Shown: positions 43,514 through 52,683 of the stretch, one piece after another
How the letters are laid out: every line of letters starts with the position of its first letter
Position numbering within the stretch: position 1 is the stretch's first letter
DNA from: Bosea sp. F3-2
Lineage (GTDB): Bacteria > Pseudomonadota > Alphaproteobacteria > Rhizobiales > Beijerinckiaceae
Assembly: GCF_008253865.1 (NCBI RefSeq)
Contig: NZ_CP042331.1
Coordinates: forward strand, 5,917,501 to 5,981,500
Length of the DNA stretch: 64,000 bases
Direction: 5' to 3'
The notes under the pieces: model-generated
Databases searched by the model: none
Told to the model about the DNA's origin: nothing
The model's input: only the letters and a program-made list of their open reading frames with translations
Position numbers and translations under genes: made by a program

Positions 43514-44038
43514 ATGAAAGCGATTTTGACGTGCGAGGCGATGCTCCCTCGAGGCCGCGCCGCTGCCGCGACGGTCGTCATCATGGTGGCGTTCAACGGC
43601 ATCTTCCTGACCGCGAACGGCCTTTTCATGCTGATCGCGCCACTGGCTTGGTACGAACTTGTCCCGGGCGTGACTGATACCGGCTTCTTCAACCAGCACT
43701 TCATTCGCGACATCGGGATGATCCAGATGTTCCTCGGCGTGGCGTTCGGCCTCGGGCTTTTCACGCCCCGGCGCCGCGTTGGACTATGGGCAGCCGCGAC
43801 GTCCTGGCTTTGCGCGCACGCGCTCTTCCATTTTTGGGAGGTTGCCGTCGGAATCTGCTCGCCTGCTGTCATTCCGCGGGACTTTCCGGCGGTGACGCTG
43901 CCGGCGCTTCTCGGACTGGCGCTTACGCTCTGGGCACTGCGGAATTCCTTGCCGGCAAGTCGAAGCCTCTCCCTGGCCGCGCCCGCCGAGCCGCCTGACT
44001 GCACCTTCTCCTGTCTTCGACGCCGACGTCTGGATTGA
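43514..44038 (+). CDS. Hypothetical four-helix membrane protein
   Basis: A 174-residue protein with hydrophobic helices at about residues 18-42, 68-85, 90-108 and 124-145. The motif TDTGFFNQHFIRDIGMIQMFLG near residue 55 and LCAHALFHFWE near residue 102 carry His and Trp residues that are conserved in related unnamed membrane proteins. No signal peptide or known domain. AGAGGTGA precedes ATG 43514. It is 82 bases before the hydrolase gene. Confidence 0.7.
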   Translation: MKAILTCEAMLPRGRAAAATVVIMVAFNGIFLTANGLFMLIAPLAWYELVPGVTDTGFFNQHFIRDIGMIQMFLGVAFGLGLFTPRRRVGLWAAATSWLCAHALFHFWEVAVGICSPAVIPRDFPAVTLPALLGLALTLWALRNSLPASRSLSLAAPAEPPDCTFSCLRRRRLD

Positions 44039-44120
44039 CTGGCGAATTCTTTGGCCAAGCACCCCAGGCACGAGCTTGCGCTGGCTGCTCTGACCCTACC
44101 TACAAACCCGGAGAACGCAT

Positions 44121-44903
44121 ATGAAACCGAGTGTCTTCGCTTTGGCGGCAGCCGCCGCGCTGCTCACCATGGCTATGCGACCAGCGCAAGCAGCGCCTCG
44201 TACCAAACCGACCGTCATTCTGGTGCACGGTGCCTTCGCCGAATCCGCGAGCTGGAATGCTGTGATCGCCCGGCTCAACAAGGCTGGCTACGAAACGATC
44301 GCGGCCGCCAATCCACTACGCAGCGTGAAGGGGGACGCGGCCGAAGTCGCGACGCTCATACGATCCATCTCCGGCCCGGTCGTTCTCGTCGGCCATTCCT
44401 ATGGCGGGCCGGTGATCACAGAAGCTGCGAACGGGCAGGCGAATGTGAAGGCACTCGTCTATGTGGCCGCGTTCGCGCCCGAGACGGGGGAATCCAGCCT
44501 GTCGCTTTCAGGCAAGTTTCCGGGAAGCACGTTGGGAAGTGCGATCCAGGCGGTCGCGACGCCGAATAGCGGGCGCGATCTCTATATCAGGCCGGAGAAA
44601 TTCCGGATGCAGTTCGCAGCCGACGTTCCGAAGGCTCAGGCTGCGTTGATGGCTGCCACGCAACGCCCTGTTGCCGAAGCGGCACTGGCCGAGCCGTCGG
44701 GTGTGCCTTCGTGGAAGTCGCTGCCGTCATACATGATCTACGGAACCGGTGACCGGAACATTCCACCGGCTGCGATGGACTTCATGGCGCAGCGCGCGCG
44801 GATGGTGAAGACCGTCGCGATCAACGGCGCGTCGCACGCCTTGATGGTTTCGCGCCCCGGAGCGGTCGTATCCATGATCGAGATGGCTGCGTCGTCACGA
44901 TAG
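44121..44903 (+). CDS. Secreted alpha/beta hydrolase
   Basis: A 260-residue hydrolase with a Sec signal (FALAAAAALLTMAMRPAQA). The oxyanion region VILVHGAFAESASWN, nucleophile elbow VVLVGHSYGGPVI, and C-terminal His in INGASHALMVSRP are present, with Asp expected in IYGTGDRNIP. This matches the EstC/salicylate-esterase-like group (alpha/beta hydrolase 6). The substrate is unknown; periplasmic. Ribosome site near GGAGAACG. Confidence 0.88.
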   Translation: MKPSVFALAAAAALLTMAMRPAQAAPRTKPTVILVHGAFAESASWNAVIARLNKAGYETIAAANPLRSVKGDAAEVATLIRSISGPVVLVGHSYGGPVITEAANGQANVKALVYVAAFAPETGESSLSLSGKFPGSTLGSAIQAVATPNSGRDLYIRPEKFRMQFAADVPKAQAALMAATQRPVAEAALAEPSGVPSWKSLPSYMIYGTGDRNIPPAAMDFMAQRARMVKTVAINGASHALMVSRPGAVVSMIEMAASSR

Positions 44904-45072
44904 TCGAACAACGACCATATCGGCCAGACTGCGCGCGCTCGATCGGATTAAACGCTGTAGTCGCTTATCGGATTTTGTATCTAACAGATATTACATGCAC
45001 AAAACCGCCGATGGGCAGCGGTATGATAAAATAAATTAAATACGACATCTTTCGAGAGATTCAGATCAACCT

Positions 45073-45121
45073 ATTATGCGGAATATATATACCTGTTCTT
45101 GGGTCCAGTATCCCGCATAAT
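45073..45121. promoter_or_regulatory. Inverted repeat in the AT-rich leader of the MBL gene
   Basis: ATTATGCGG (45073-45081) and CCGCATAAT (45113-45121) are exact inverse copies spaced 31 bases. The spacer GAATATATATACC is strongly AT-rich and could hold a -10 box. The repeat lies 61-109 bases before ATG 45182, a plausible operator. Confidence 0.5.
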
Positions 45122-45181
45122 GGCATGAATCTAACGTCCTCCAAGCCGTGATCTGAACGGCATCTCAATTAGGAGAGAACC

Positions 45182-46099
45182 ATGAGCATAGACGTCGCTT
45201 CACGCTCCGGACGACCGGCGCCCGAAGAACTGGTCCCGTCGCGCTACGCGGTGCGGGTCGGCGAGATTGATGTTCTAGTGGTCAGCGACGGGGTGCTGCC
45301 GCTCCCGACCAAGATGCTGGGGCACAACGTCGCCGAAACCGAACGGGCCGATTGGCTGAAAGACATGTTCCTGCCGTCCGACGCTTTCGACTGGGCGCTG
45401 AACGTGGTCCTGGTGCGCAGCGGCGAGCAGGTCATCCTTATCGACGCCGGACTGGGTCTTGATCCGGAACTGAACCTGCCGCGGGCCGGACAACTGGTTA
45501 AGCGCCTGGAGGCTGCTGGCATCGATCTCGGCACCGTCACCGACGTGGTGCTGACCCACATGCATATGGACCATGTCGGCGGTCTCCTCGTCGAGGGGGT
45601 GAAGGAGCGACTTCGCCCGGACTTGCGGATCCATGTGGCAGCCGCCGAGGTGAAGTTTTGGGATGCGCCCGACTTCACGCATGTCAACATGCCGGCGGGT
45701 TTCCCGGATGCCCTTCGTGCGGCCGCCAAGCGGTTTGCACAAGAGTATCGCGGTTACCTGAGGATGTTCGACGAGGAACACGAGGTCGCGCCGGGTGTCA
45801 TCGTCCGCCGTACGGGCGGCCACACGCCCGGACACAGCGTGGTCCGTCTGTCCTCCGGCGGCGACCGACTGACGTTTGCCGGCGATGCCATTTTCGCTGT
45901 GGGGTTCGAACACCCTGACTGGTATAACGGCTTCGAGCATGACCCCGAGGAAGCGGCTCGCGTTCGCCACCGTCTGCTGACGGAGCTGGCGGGGACCGGT
46001 GAACAGCTCGTGGCCACCCACCTCCCATTCCCGTCGGTCGGTCGGGTCGCGGTCGAGGGCAGCGCCTTCCGCTGGGTTCCAGTCTTCTGGGACTTTTGA
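45182..46099 (+). CDS. MBL-fold metallo-hydrolase (AHL-lactonase-like)
   Basis: A 305-residue metallo-beta-lactamase-fold hydrolase. The zinc motif THMHMDHVGG is at about residue 125, with further ligands in RTGGHTPGHSVVRL and FAGDAIF and the C-terminal VATHLPFPSVGRV. The arrangement resembles AHL lactonases and related hydrolases (MlhB/AiiA-type), but the substrate cannot be deduced. There is no signal peptide, so cytosolic. GGAGAG precedes the ATG. It is first in a series with NmrA, cupin and MscS genes, with gaps of 64-143 bases. Confidence 0.88.
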   Translation: MSIDVASRSGRPAPEELVPSRYAVRVGEIDVLVVSDGVLPLPTKMLGHNVAETERADWLKDMFLPSDAFDWALNVVLVRSGEQVILIDAGLGLDPELNLPRAGQLVKRLEAAGIDLGTVTDVVLTHMHMDHVGGLLVEGVKERLRPDLRIHVAAAEVKFWDAPDFTHVNMPAGFPDALRAAAKRFAQEYRGYLRMFDEEHEVAPGVIVRRTGGHTPGHSVVRLSSGGDRLTFAGDAIFAVGFEHPDWYNGFEHDPEEAARVRHRLLTELAGTGEQLVATHLPFPSVGRVAVEGSAFRWVPVFWDF

Positions 46100-46242
46100 A
46101 TACCAGTCTGGCTCTCGGCCGAGCCTGGCTGCGCAGTATCCAAAGCCATGCCGGCTCGGCCGACAACCCGACCTCGACGAGGTCGCCCCCATCACATCGA
46201 TCGAACGACGCACCGCATGGGCGGCTGCGCAGGAGGCATCTC

Positions 46243-46995
46243 ATGAAAATTGTCATTATCGGCGGCACCGGACTGATCGGATCGAAGACCGCGGAGCGCC
46301 TGCGCAAGCAAGGGCATGAGGTCGTTGCCGCAGCCCCAAATACCGGCGTCAATACGATCACCGGCGAAGGCCTGGCCGAGGTACTCGCGAATGCCGAGGT
46401 GCTGATCGACCTCGCGAATTCGCCTTCCTTCGAGGACAAGGCCGTGCTCGAGTTCTTCCGGACGTCCGGCAAGAACCTGACGGCGGCGGAGAAGGTGGCC
46501 GGCGTCAAGCATCACGTCGCGCTCTCCATCGTCGGCACGGACCGTCTGCCTGACAGCGGCTATCTTCGCGCCAAGGTCGCTCAGGAAGAGATCATCAGGA
46601 AATCCGGCATTCCCTATACGATCCTGCGGTCTACGCAGTTCATGGAATTCCTCGGCGGCATTGCCCAAGCCGGCACATCCGGCGACACTGCCCGATTGTC
46701 GACGGGCAATCTTCAGCCGATCGCATCCGACGACGTCGCCGATTTCGTAGCTGAGGCAGCGCTGGCAGCGCCGGCCAACGGCATTATCGAAATCGCGGGC
46801 CCGGAACGCGCGCGCCTTTGCGATTTCGTCGCCCGCTACCTCAAGGCGATCGGAGATACCCGCACCGTCGTCGCCGATCCGGATGCCCGGTATTTCGGGA
46901 CCAAGCTGGAGGCTGGCTCGCTCGTCTCCGACAACAATCCCCGCATCGGCCGGATCGACTTCGATCGCTGGTTCGCGACAGCTCCCCGGAAATAA
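46243..46995 (+). CDS. NmrA-like SDR family NAD(P)-binding protein
   Basis: A 250-residue atypical SDR with the Rossmann motif IVIIGGTGLIGSKTAERL. The block GVKHHVALSIVGTDRLPDSGYLRAKVAQEE carries the modified catalytic region, and YTILRSTQFMEFLGGIA follows. Members bind NAD(P) and act as redox sensors or reductases (QorB-like). AGGAGG precedes ATG 46243. A paralogue with very similar motifs, but frameshifted, is at 56344-57118. Confidence 0.88.
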   Translation: MKIVIIGGTGLIGSKTAERLRKQGHEVVAAAPNTGVNTITGEGLAEVLANAEVLIDLANSPSFEDKAVLEFFRTSGKNLTAAEKVAGVKHHVALSIVGTDRLPDSGYLRAKVAQEEIIRKSGIPYTILRSTQFMEFLGGIAQAGTSGDTARLSTGNLQPIASDDVADFVAEAALAAPANGIIEIAGPERARLCDFVARYLKAIGDTRTVVADPDARYFGTKLEAGSLVSDNNPRIGRIDFDRWFATAPRK

Positions 46996-47058
46996 TGGCG
47001 CGTGGATGAGTCGACTTCGAAGCGGCTCATCCACTTTCATAGTGAAAGGACGATAGAC

Positions 47059-47484
47059 ATGATCAAGTCACTGGCGTGCGCCTTTGCGCTGACAGCTCTT
47101 CTGTCGATTTCGGCATTCGCACATGACGCGCCCGGAGGTGGCGAAGGTGCCAAGGTTACGCTGGTCTACGACCACGAGCTGCCTAACGTACCAGGCAAGA
47201 GCATGAGGGGCGTTCTCGTCGAATACGCTCCGGGCGGATTCTCGGATGGCCACACACACCCGGCTTCCGCTTTCATCTATGCAACCGTGCTCGAAGGGGC
47301 GATCCGCAGCCAGGTCAATGATGGCCCCGTCACGGTCTACAAGGCCGGCGAGAGCTTCTCGGAATTCCCAGGCGACCGTCACGGAGTCAGCGAGAACGCG
47401 AGCAAGACCCACCCGGCAAAACTGCTTGCCGTGTTCGTCGTCGATACCGCCCAGCAGGAACTGACCTTCCCGCTCAAGAAGTAG
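47059..47484 (+). CDS. Secreted cupin-domain protein
   Basis: A 141-residue protein with a Sec signal (SLACAFALTALLSISAFA). The cupin motif 1 GGFSDGHTHPASAFIYATVLEG and motif 2 GESFSEFPGDRHGVSENAS give a bicupin-type metal site (two His plus one His downstream). Secreted small cupins of this type are common next to oxidoreductases; role unknown. ATG 47059 is preceded by GAAAGGA. Confidence 0.85.
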   Translation: MIKSLACAFALTALLSISAFAHDAPGGGEGAKVTLVYDHELPNVPGKSMRGVLVEYAPGGFSDGHTHPASAFIYATVLEGAIRSQVNDGPVTVYKAGESFSEFPGDRHGVSENASKTHPAKLLAVFVVDTAQQELTFPLKK

Positions 47485-47554
47485 ATAGCGACGCCGGACA
47501 ACCATCCGGCGCATCATCCCTCAGCATGAGCTACCGCCAACGGAACTTCTTTCC

Positions 47555-48502
47555 ATGCCCGGCGAAGACCACTTCCTGCCTTTGGTGCTGATCAACATCC
47601 TCGGAGCCGCCGGCATCATCGTGTGGCACGTTCAGGGCTGCGAACGTCCGACGGGTCGCCTGATCGTCCAGATCCTGTTCTTCATCGGCATGAGCATCGT
47701 GCTCTATACCAGTGGTATCGCTCCGCACCAGGCCGATGACGTCTATGCGGAGGGGCTGGAAGCGGTGCTTTCCAAGTCCGCCAGAATTCTCTGGTGGACC
47801 CATCTCGCCTGGACGATCATCGGCTTCATCCACATCTACGTCAGGCTCAATCGTAAGCCGCAGGAAGCGCACCTGATCCTGGATATGGCCGTCGCCGGCA
47901 TCTATCTCGGTGTGGCGCTGTCGGTCCTGGGGTTCGTCTTCGGCCTGCCGATCGCCACCCTGGTTACGACCTCGGGCGTCGTCGCCTTGATCCTGGGCCT
48001 CGCATTGCAGAACACGCTAGGCGATGTCTTTTCCGGCATCGCGCTGACACTCGGCAAGGCCTATACGATCGGCGACTGGGTCCAGTTGAGCGACGGTACG
48101 GCGGGCCGCGTCATGGAAACCAACTGGCGCTCGACCAACCTGCTGACCGGATTAAACAACATCGTCGTGCTGCCGAACAGCATGCTGGCAAAGCAAAGCC
48201 TGACCAGCTTGAGCCGCCCCGACGAGTCGCACCTCATAACACTAGGCGTGCGCTTCGCCGCGGGGCAAAGGCCGCGCATCGTCGAGGACGCGATGCGGAC
48301 AGTGCTGGAAGCCAGTACCCGCATCGTCAAGGATCCCCCGCCAGCCGTTGCCCTGAAGGCCATCGATGCGGCGGCCATCGAGGTGGAATTGCAGTTCCGT
48401 GTCGCGAGCCTCGCAACGGGGACATCCGCCAAGAACGAGATCATCGACCTCATCCATGACCAATGCGGCGCGAGCGGTCTTTCGCTGGCCGGGCCTGCCT
48501 AG
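47555..48502 (+). CDS. MscS-type mechanosensitive channel
   Basis: A 315-residue protein with N-terminal helices (VLINILGAAGIIVWHV, QILFFIGMSIVLYT, ILWWTHLAWTIIGFIHIY, MAVAGIYLGVALSVLGFVF) followed by the MscS pore helix and beta domain: VVALILGLALQNTLGDVFSGI, YTIGDWVQLSDGTAGRVMETNWRSTNL, IVVLPNSML. These motifs are diagnostic. Possibly a small-conductance osmotic channel of the inner membrane. It is last in the MBL-NmrA-cupin-MscS series. Confidence 0.9.
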   Translation: MPGEDHFLPLVLINILGAAGIIVWHVQGCERPTGRLIVQILFFIGMSIVLYTSGIAPHQADDVYAEGLEAVLSKSARILWWTHLAWTIIGFIHIYVRLNRKPQEAHLILDMAVAGIYLGVALSVLGFVFGLPIATLVTTSGVVALILGLALQNTLGDVFSGIALTLGKAYTIGDWVQLSDGTAGRVMETNWRSTNLLTGLNNIVVLPNSMLAKQSLTSLSRPDESHLITLGVRFAAGQRPRIVEDAMRTVLEASTRIVKDPPPAVALKAIDAAAIEVELQFRVASLATGTSAKNEIIDLIHDQCGASGLSLAGPA

Positions 48503-48729
48503 GAGTCTCCATTCTGGTGCCAAGGTGGGTTGCGGCGCTTGTCCGCACGCCGTCGCGCGCAGCAACGGAACACTGGACGATCTCCTTGCAAGTCATGGAT
48601 TTCCATAAGTGCGGCCGAGGTGTCCTGGCGCTAGTTTCCACTGAATTTGCCAGCCGGATGTTCGAAGACTGGTGCTAGATGATGCTGTGACGGTTTCCAG
48701 GTAATCCGTCTCCGGAAGGGCACCCGACC

Positions 48730-51660
48730 ATGATTGCAGCGCTCCATCGAACGCCACCGATCCTGGTGTCCCTGACTCTGGCTGTTGGCCTCCTGGCATA
48801 CTGGTTGGCCGGGACCACCATAGGAATGCTGGCGCCGCTCGGTGCGCTCTTCCTCTATGCGCGCGGATATCTGCTTCGATCGCTCTGGGGCGGGCTGCTC
48901 GCCGCTTTTGCCGGGGCGGCGGTCATTGCCATTTTATATCCTGGCCCCGTACGGGAATCCGCACTTTCGCTTGTCGCATCCGTCGCGGTGGCAGCGTGCA
49001 TCGGCGCGCTCATCGTGCGCGATCCGTCCAGACGAGGCGCCCGGGACGCGGCCGCGCAACGCCAAGAGCCGGTGCATCCCGGTGGTCGCGGTGCCATCCC
49101 AGATGACGTGGCCGAGGGTGCGATCCACCCGGATGACAGGGCTGCGATCGCACAGGCGGCGGCCTATGCGTTCTGGACGGGCGTGCCGCAGGTGACGAGC
49201 TATCGGTTGCGCCAGCCGGACGGCAGCTATCGCTGGACCGAGCTCCGTGCCGAGCCGGGCTATGGCGTCAGCGTCGATGTCGACGCCATGGTTTCGAGAC
49301 CGGATGATCGCTGGACTGTCGCGGAATCGCTTGGCGAGACCGTGCAGGCGGTGCAGGCCGCCAAGGTGATCGAGAGCTTACACGGCAAGGCCTGGGCTTT
49401 CGATGCGACTGGGAAGTTCACTTATGTGACCCCTGCTGCCCAGATTGCCATCGACATGGCTCTGGAGGATCTCAATCGCCGTCTCGGCGAACGGGAATTC
49501 ATCGATGGCGGTGAGGTCGGCTGGATGCGCGGTGTTCATCCGGACGACGTCGACGGGGCCGCTGCGACCCTGCGCCATTGCCTGAAGACGGGCGAGCCGT
49601 GGAACATCGAATACCGCATGCTGCGCGCGACGGGCCACTATGTCTGGCACCGCATTTCAGCGCGGCCGACACGGGATGGCGAGGGGCGTATCACCGGCTG
49701 GTTCGGCACCTCGATCGATATCGACGTCTACAAGAAGACCGAGGCTGCGCTGCGAGAGCGAGAAAAGCATCTCGAACAGCTCATCGACACGGTGCCTGCC
49801 ATGATCTGGAGCATGTCATCGGAGGGTCGACCCATCTATCTCAACAGGCGGATCATGGAGGTCACCGGCGCCACGCTAGATACCGTCAAGGCGTCGGATG
49901 GGTCTCTTTCGTTGAAAAAAATGATTCATCCGAATTTCTGGGAGCTGGCAGAGCAAACCTTCACGAGATCGGTCGTGACCGGCGCGCCGTACAACATCAA
50001 GTACCTCCAGCATCGGGCTGGCGGCAGCTATCGATGGACGCAGACGCGCGCAGAACCTCTGCGCAACGAAGCCGGTAAGATTATTCGATGGTACGGTGTA
50101 TCCGTCGATATCCACGATCTGATCACCACCCAGACCGAACTCAATCTCCGAAAGCAGGAATTGACGCGGCTGATCGATCTGGTTCCGAGCTTCCTCTGGC
50201 GACTGACCCCGACCGGGGCGCCGAATTTCTTCAACCGCCGCTTCATCGACTTCCTGGGCATTGACGAAGGCAACCTTGAGAAATCGCAGACGGAGCGATA
50301 CGCAGCCGCCCTGAAGGCTGCGATCCATCCGGACGACGCCAGTCGCGTTTGGGCGGAAATCAAGGACTGTCTCAGCAGCGGTCGGCCCTACGCGATGCGC
50401 TATCGCTTGCGACGCCACGATGGCGTTTATCGCTGGATGGACGGGCGTGCCGAGCCGCTCCTGGACGACGATGGCGGCATCATCCAGTGGTATGGTCTGT
50501 CCCATGATATCGACGACCAGTTGCGCGTCGAGGAGGCGCTCAGGGAAAGCGAACGATCGCTGCGCCAGTTGGTCGAGACGCTGCCCGCCCTCATCTACTG
50601 CGCCGCGCCGAATGGGGAGCCCATCTATCGGAGCGAGAAGCTTGGGGAATTTCTCGGCTTTGGGCTAGAGGACAAGGACGAGGACGGTCAGACACGCCTC
50701 ACCGGCACGCTCGAAGCGATCATCCACCCTGACGACCTTCCTGACGTCAAAGAGAAATATGGGCGCTCACTGGCGACCGGCGCACCCTATGCGATGAAGC
50801 ACCGCCTCCGGCGGGCGGACGGCGAGTATCGCTGGGTGGAGACGCGAACCGCAGCGATGCGAAATGCCGAGGGGGAGATCGTTCAATGGAACGGCATCTG
50901 CTTCGAGATCGAAGATCAGGTGCGCGCTCAGGAAGCGCTGACATTGACGCAGGAACGCCTGGCACGCGCAGCGCAGGCTGCGAGCCTGGCAGAGCTATCT
51001 GCCTCGATCGCCCATGAGGTCAACCAACCGCTAGCGGCCGTGGTCGCCAATTCGCACGCATGCCAGCGCTGGCTGACCTCGGACCCGCCCAATCTTGAGC
51101 GGGCTCAGAAAACCATCGAACGCATCATCCGCGATGCGAATTCAGCCGCCGATGTCGTCGGCCGGGTCCGTGCCTTGTTCAGGCAGACGGACCAAGCACG
51201 AAACCTCTGCCCGCTCGACGCTATTCTTCATGAGGCGCGGGATCTGATGACGGAAGAAGCGGCCCGGCGTCGCATGCGTATCGAGGTCGAGGTCGAGGCT
51301 GGTCTTCCGTCGCTGGAGCTGGATCGCATCCAGATTCAGCAGGTCCTGGTCAACCTGATCCGCAACGGCCTTGAGGCGATGGAGCCTGCTCGGCGCGGGG
51401 TTCTGCGCGTCCGAACATTGCGCGCCGGCGATTTCGTCAGGACCGAAGTCCGGGACACCGGCATGGGTCTTGGTGCGCCCGATAAGGTCTTCGAAGCCTT
51501 CTTCTCAACGAAACCCAATGGGATGGGCATGGGGTTGGCGATATCGCGAACCATCATCGAGACCCATGGCGGGCGACTGTGGGCAGAGAACAACCAGGAC
51601 GGTGGGGCGGCGTTCATCTTCACCCTGCCTGTCGAATCGAAAGCCGATCATGACCGTTGA
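48730..51660 (+). CDS. Multi-PAS sensor histidine kinase
   Basis: A 976-residue kinase. N-terminal helices lie at about residues 10-60 and 75-92. A PAS_3-type half repeat (GAIHPDDRAAIAQ... YRLRQPDGSYRWTELRAEP) at about 130-175 is followed by four full PAS repeats, each ending with WYG or WFG and DIDD- or DIHD-type strings (roughly 205-330, 340-465, 470-600, 610-740). The dimerisation domain has the phospho-His 762 in SIAHEVNQPLAAVV, as in FixL/NtrB-like kinases. The ATPase domain has N box NLIRNGLEAME, RDTGMGLG and GMGMGLAISRTI. No haem-binding pattern could be confirmed. The stop overlaps the next regulator by 11 bases. Confidence 0.93.
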   Translation: MIAALHRTPPILVSLTLAVGLLAYWLAGTTIGMLAPLGALFLYARGYLLRSLWGGLLAAFAGAAVIAILYPGPVRESALSLVASVAVAACIGALIVRDPSRRGARDAAAQRQEPVHPGGRGAIPDDVAEGAIHPDDRAAIAQAAAYAFWTGVPQVTSYRLRQPDGSYRWTELRAEPGYGVSVDVDAMVSRPDDRWTVAESLGETVQAVQAAKVIESLHGKAWAFDATGKFTYVTPAAQIAIDMALEDLNRRLGEREFIDGGEVGWMRGVHPDDVDGAAATLRHCLKTGEPWNIEYRMLRATGHYVWHRISARPTRDGEGRITGWFGTSIDIDVYKKTEAALREREKHLEQLIDTVPAMIWSMSSEGRPIYLNRRIMEVTGATLDTVKASDGSLSLKKMIHPNFWELAEQTFTRSVVTGAPYNIKYLQHRAGGSYRWTQTRAEPLRNEAGKIIRWYGVSVDIHDLITTQTELNLRKQELTRLIDLVPSFLWRLTPTGAPNFFNRRFIDFLGIDEGNLEKSQTERYAAALKAAIHPDDASRVWAEIKDCLSSGRPYAMRYRLRRHDGVYRWMDGRAEPLLDDDGGIIQWYGLSHDIDDQLRVEEALRESERSLRQLVETLPALIYCAAPNGEPIYRSEKLGEFLGFGLEDKDEDGQTRLTGTLEAIIHPDDLPDVKEKYGRSLATGAPYAMKHRLRRADGEYRWVETRTAAMRNAEGEIVQWNGICFEIEDQVRAQEALTLTQERLARAAQAASLAELSASIAHEVNQPLAAVVANSHACQRWLTSDPPNLERAQKTIERIIRDANSAADVVGRVRALFRQTDQARNLCPLDAILHEARDLMTEEAARRRMRIEVEVEAGLPSLELDRIQIQQVLVNLIRNGLEAMEPARRGVLRVRTLRAGDFVRTEVRDTGMGLGAPDKVFEAFFSTKPNGMGMGLAISRTIIETHGGRLWAENNQDGGAAFIFTLPVESKADHDR

Positions 51661-52291
51661 CGACGCCATCGTGTTCATCGTCGACGACGACGATGCGCTC
51701 CGGGAGGCCCTGGGTGAGTTGCTGGCGGCGAACGGTGTCCGATCAGTCCCATTCAGCTCCGCCGGCGACTATATCGGCTCGAACAAGCCCGATCTCCCGG
51801 CCTGCCTGATTCTCGATGTCGAGCTCCCCGATATCAACGGACTGGAGCTACAACGCCAGATCGCGCAGGGAGACCATCCGCCGATCGTCTTCATCACGGG
51901 GCATGGCGACATCCCGTCATCGGTGCGAGCCATCAAGCATGGTGCCGTCGATTTCCTGACTAAGCCGTTCAGCGACACGGCGCTGCTCTCGGCCATCCGC
52001 TCGGCGATCGCGCAGGATCGGGAAACAAGGGCGAAACGCGCCGATCTCACGCGGCTGAGGGAACGCTATCACGATCTCTCTCCGCGAGAGCGAGACGTGC
52101 TTCCGCTGGTCGTGAGCGGACTCCTCAACAAGCAAGCTGCGGCCGAGCTCGGCATCAGCGAAGTGACCCTTCAGATTCACAGAAGAAACGTGATGCAGAA
52201 AATGGCGGCGTCATCGCTCGCCGACCTGGTGCGAATTGCGGAGCGGTTGGAAATCCCGATCCAACATTCGCGCCGGATGGGAGGAATCTGA
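51650..52291 (+). CDS. FixJ-type response regulator (first of three)
   Basis: A 213-residue receiver plus LuxR helix-turn-helix. Receiver residues IVDDDDALREAL, LILDVELPDINGLEL, FITGHGDI and FLTKPFSD are intact. The output HTH has LSPRERDVLPLVVSGLLNKQAAAELGIS and VTLQIHRRNVMQKM. It is the likely DNA-binding partner of the preceding kinase. ATG 51650 lies inside the kinase 3' end, implying coupling. Confidence 0.93.
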   Translation: MTVDDAIVFIVDDDDALREALGELLAANGVRSVPFSSAGDYIGSNKPDLPACLILDVELPDINGLELQRQIAQGDHPPIVFITGHGDIPSSVRAIKHGAVDFLTKPFSDTALLSAIRSAIAQDRETRAKRADLTRLRERYHDLSPRERDVLPLVVSGLLNKQAAAELGISEVTLQIHRRNVMQKMAASSLADLVRIAERLEIPIQHSRRMGGI

Positions 52292-52293
52292 GT

Positions 52294-52683
52294 GTGACCA
52301 AGCATAAACATGTCATAGCCGTCGTCGATGACGATCCGAGATTGCTCGAATCGCTTGAGGAATTGCTCGAGTCCGCGGGGTATGCCGTTCGTAGCTTTTC
52401 GTCGGCGGCAGCGCTGACCCGGGCCGGCCTCTCCGGACTAGATCTCCTCATCACCGATGTCGGCATGCCGGGGTTGAACGGCTTCGAGCTGCGCGACTTC
52501 GTCAACCAAGAGCGCCCGGATCTGCCGGTCTTTCTCATCACCGGGCGCCACGAGATCGCAGAGCAGATCAGGGCGCGGGCCGTGGAGAGCTTCTTCTGCA
52601 AGCCGTTCGATGGCCAAGCCTTGCTCGCGGCGATCGCAAGGGCATTAACTCAACAGCACGTGGAAGGTGAACATGATCATTGA
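52294..52683 (+). CDS. Single-domain response regulator (second of three)
   Basis: A 129-residue CheY-like receiver without output domain. Active site VVDDDPRLLESL, LLITDVGMPGLNGFEL, FLITGRHEI and FFCKPFDG is complete. The start is GTG at 52294, 2 bases after the first regulator stop, with GGAGGAAT upstream. It may be a phosphate sink or a branch for the same kinase. The C-terminal end overlaps the third regulator. Confidence 0.9.
   Translation: MTKHKHVIAVVDDDPRLLESLEELLESAGYAVRSFSSAAALTRAGLSGLDLLITDVGMPGLNGFELRDFVNQERPDLPVFLITGRHEIAEQIRARAVESFFCKPFDGQALLAAIARALTQQHVEGEHDH

Noticed and set aside
42968..43699. Minus-strand 243-codon frame across the gene-free region
   Set aside because: The last third is the shadow of the membrane protein gene at 43514; the rest lacks motifs and ribosome site.
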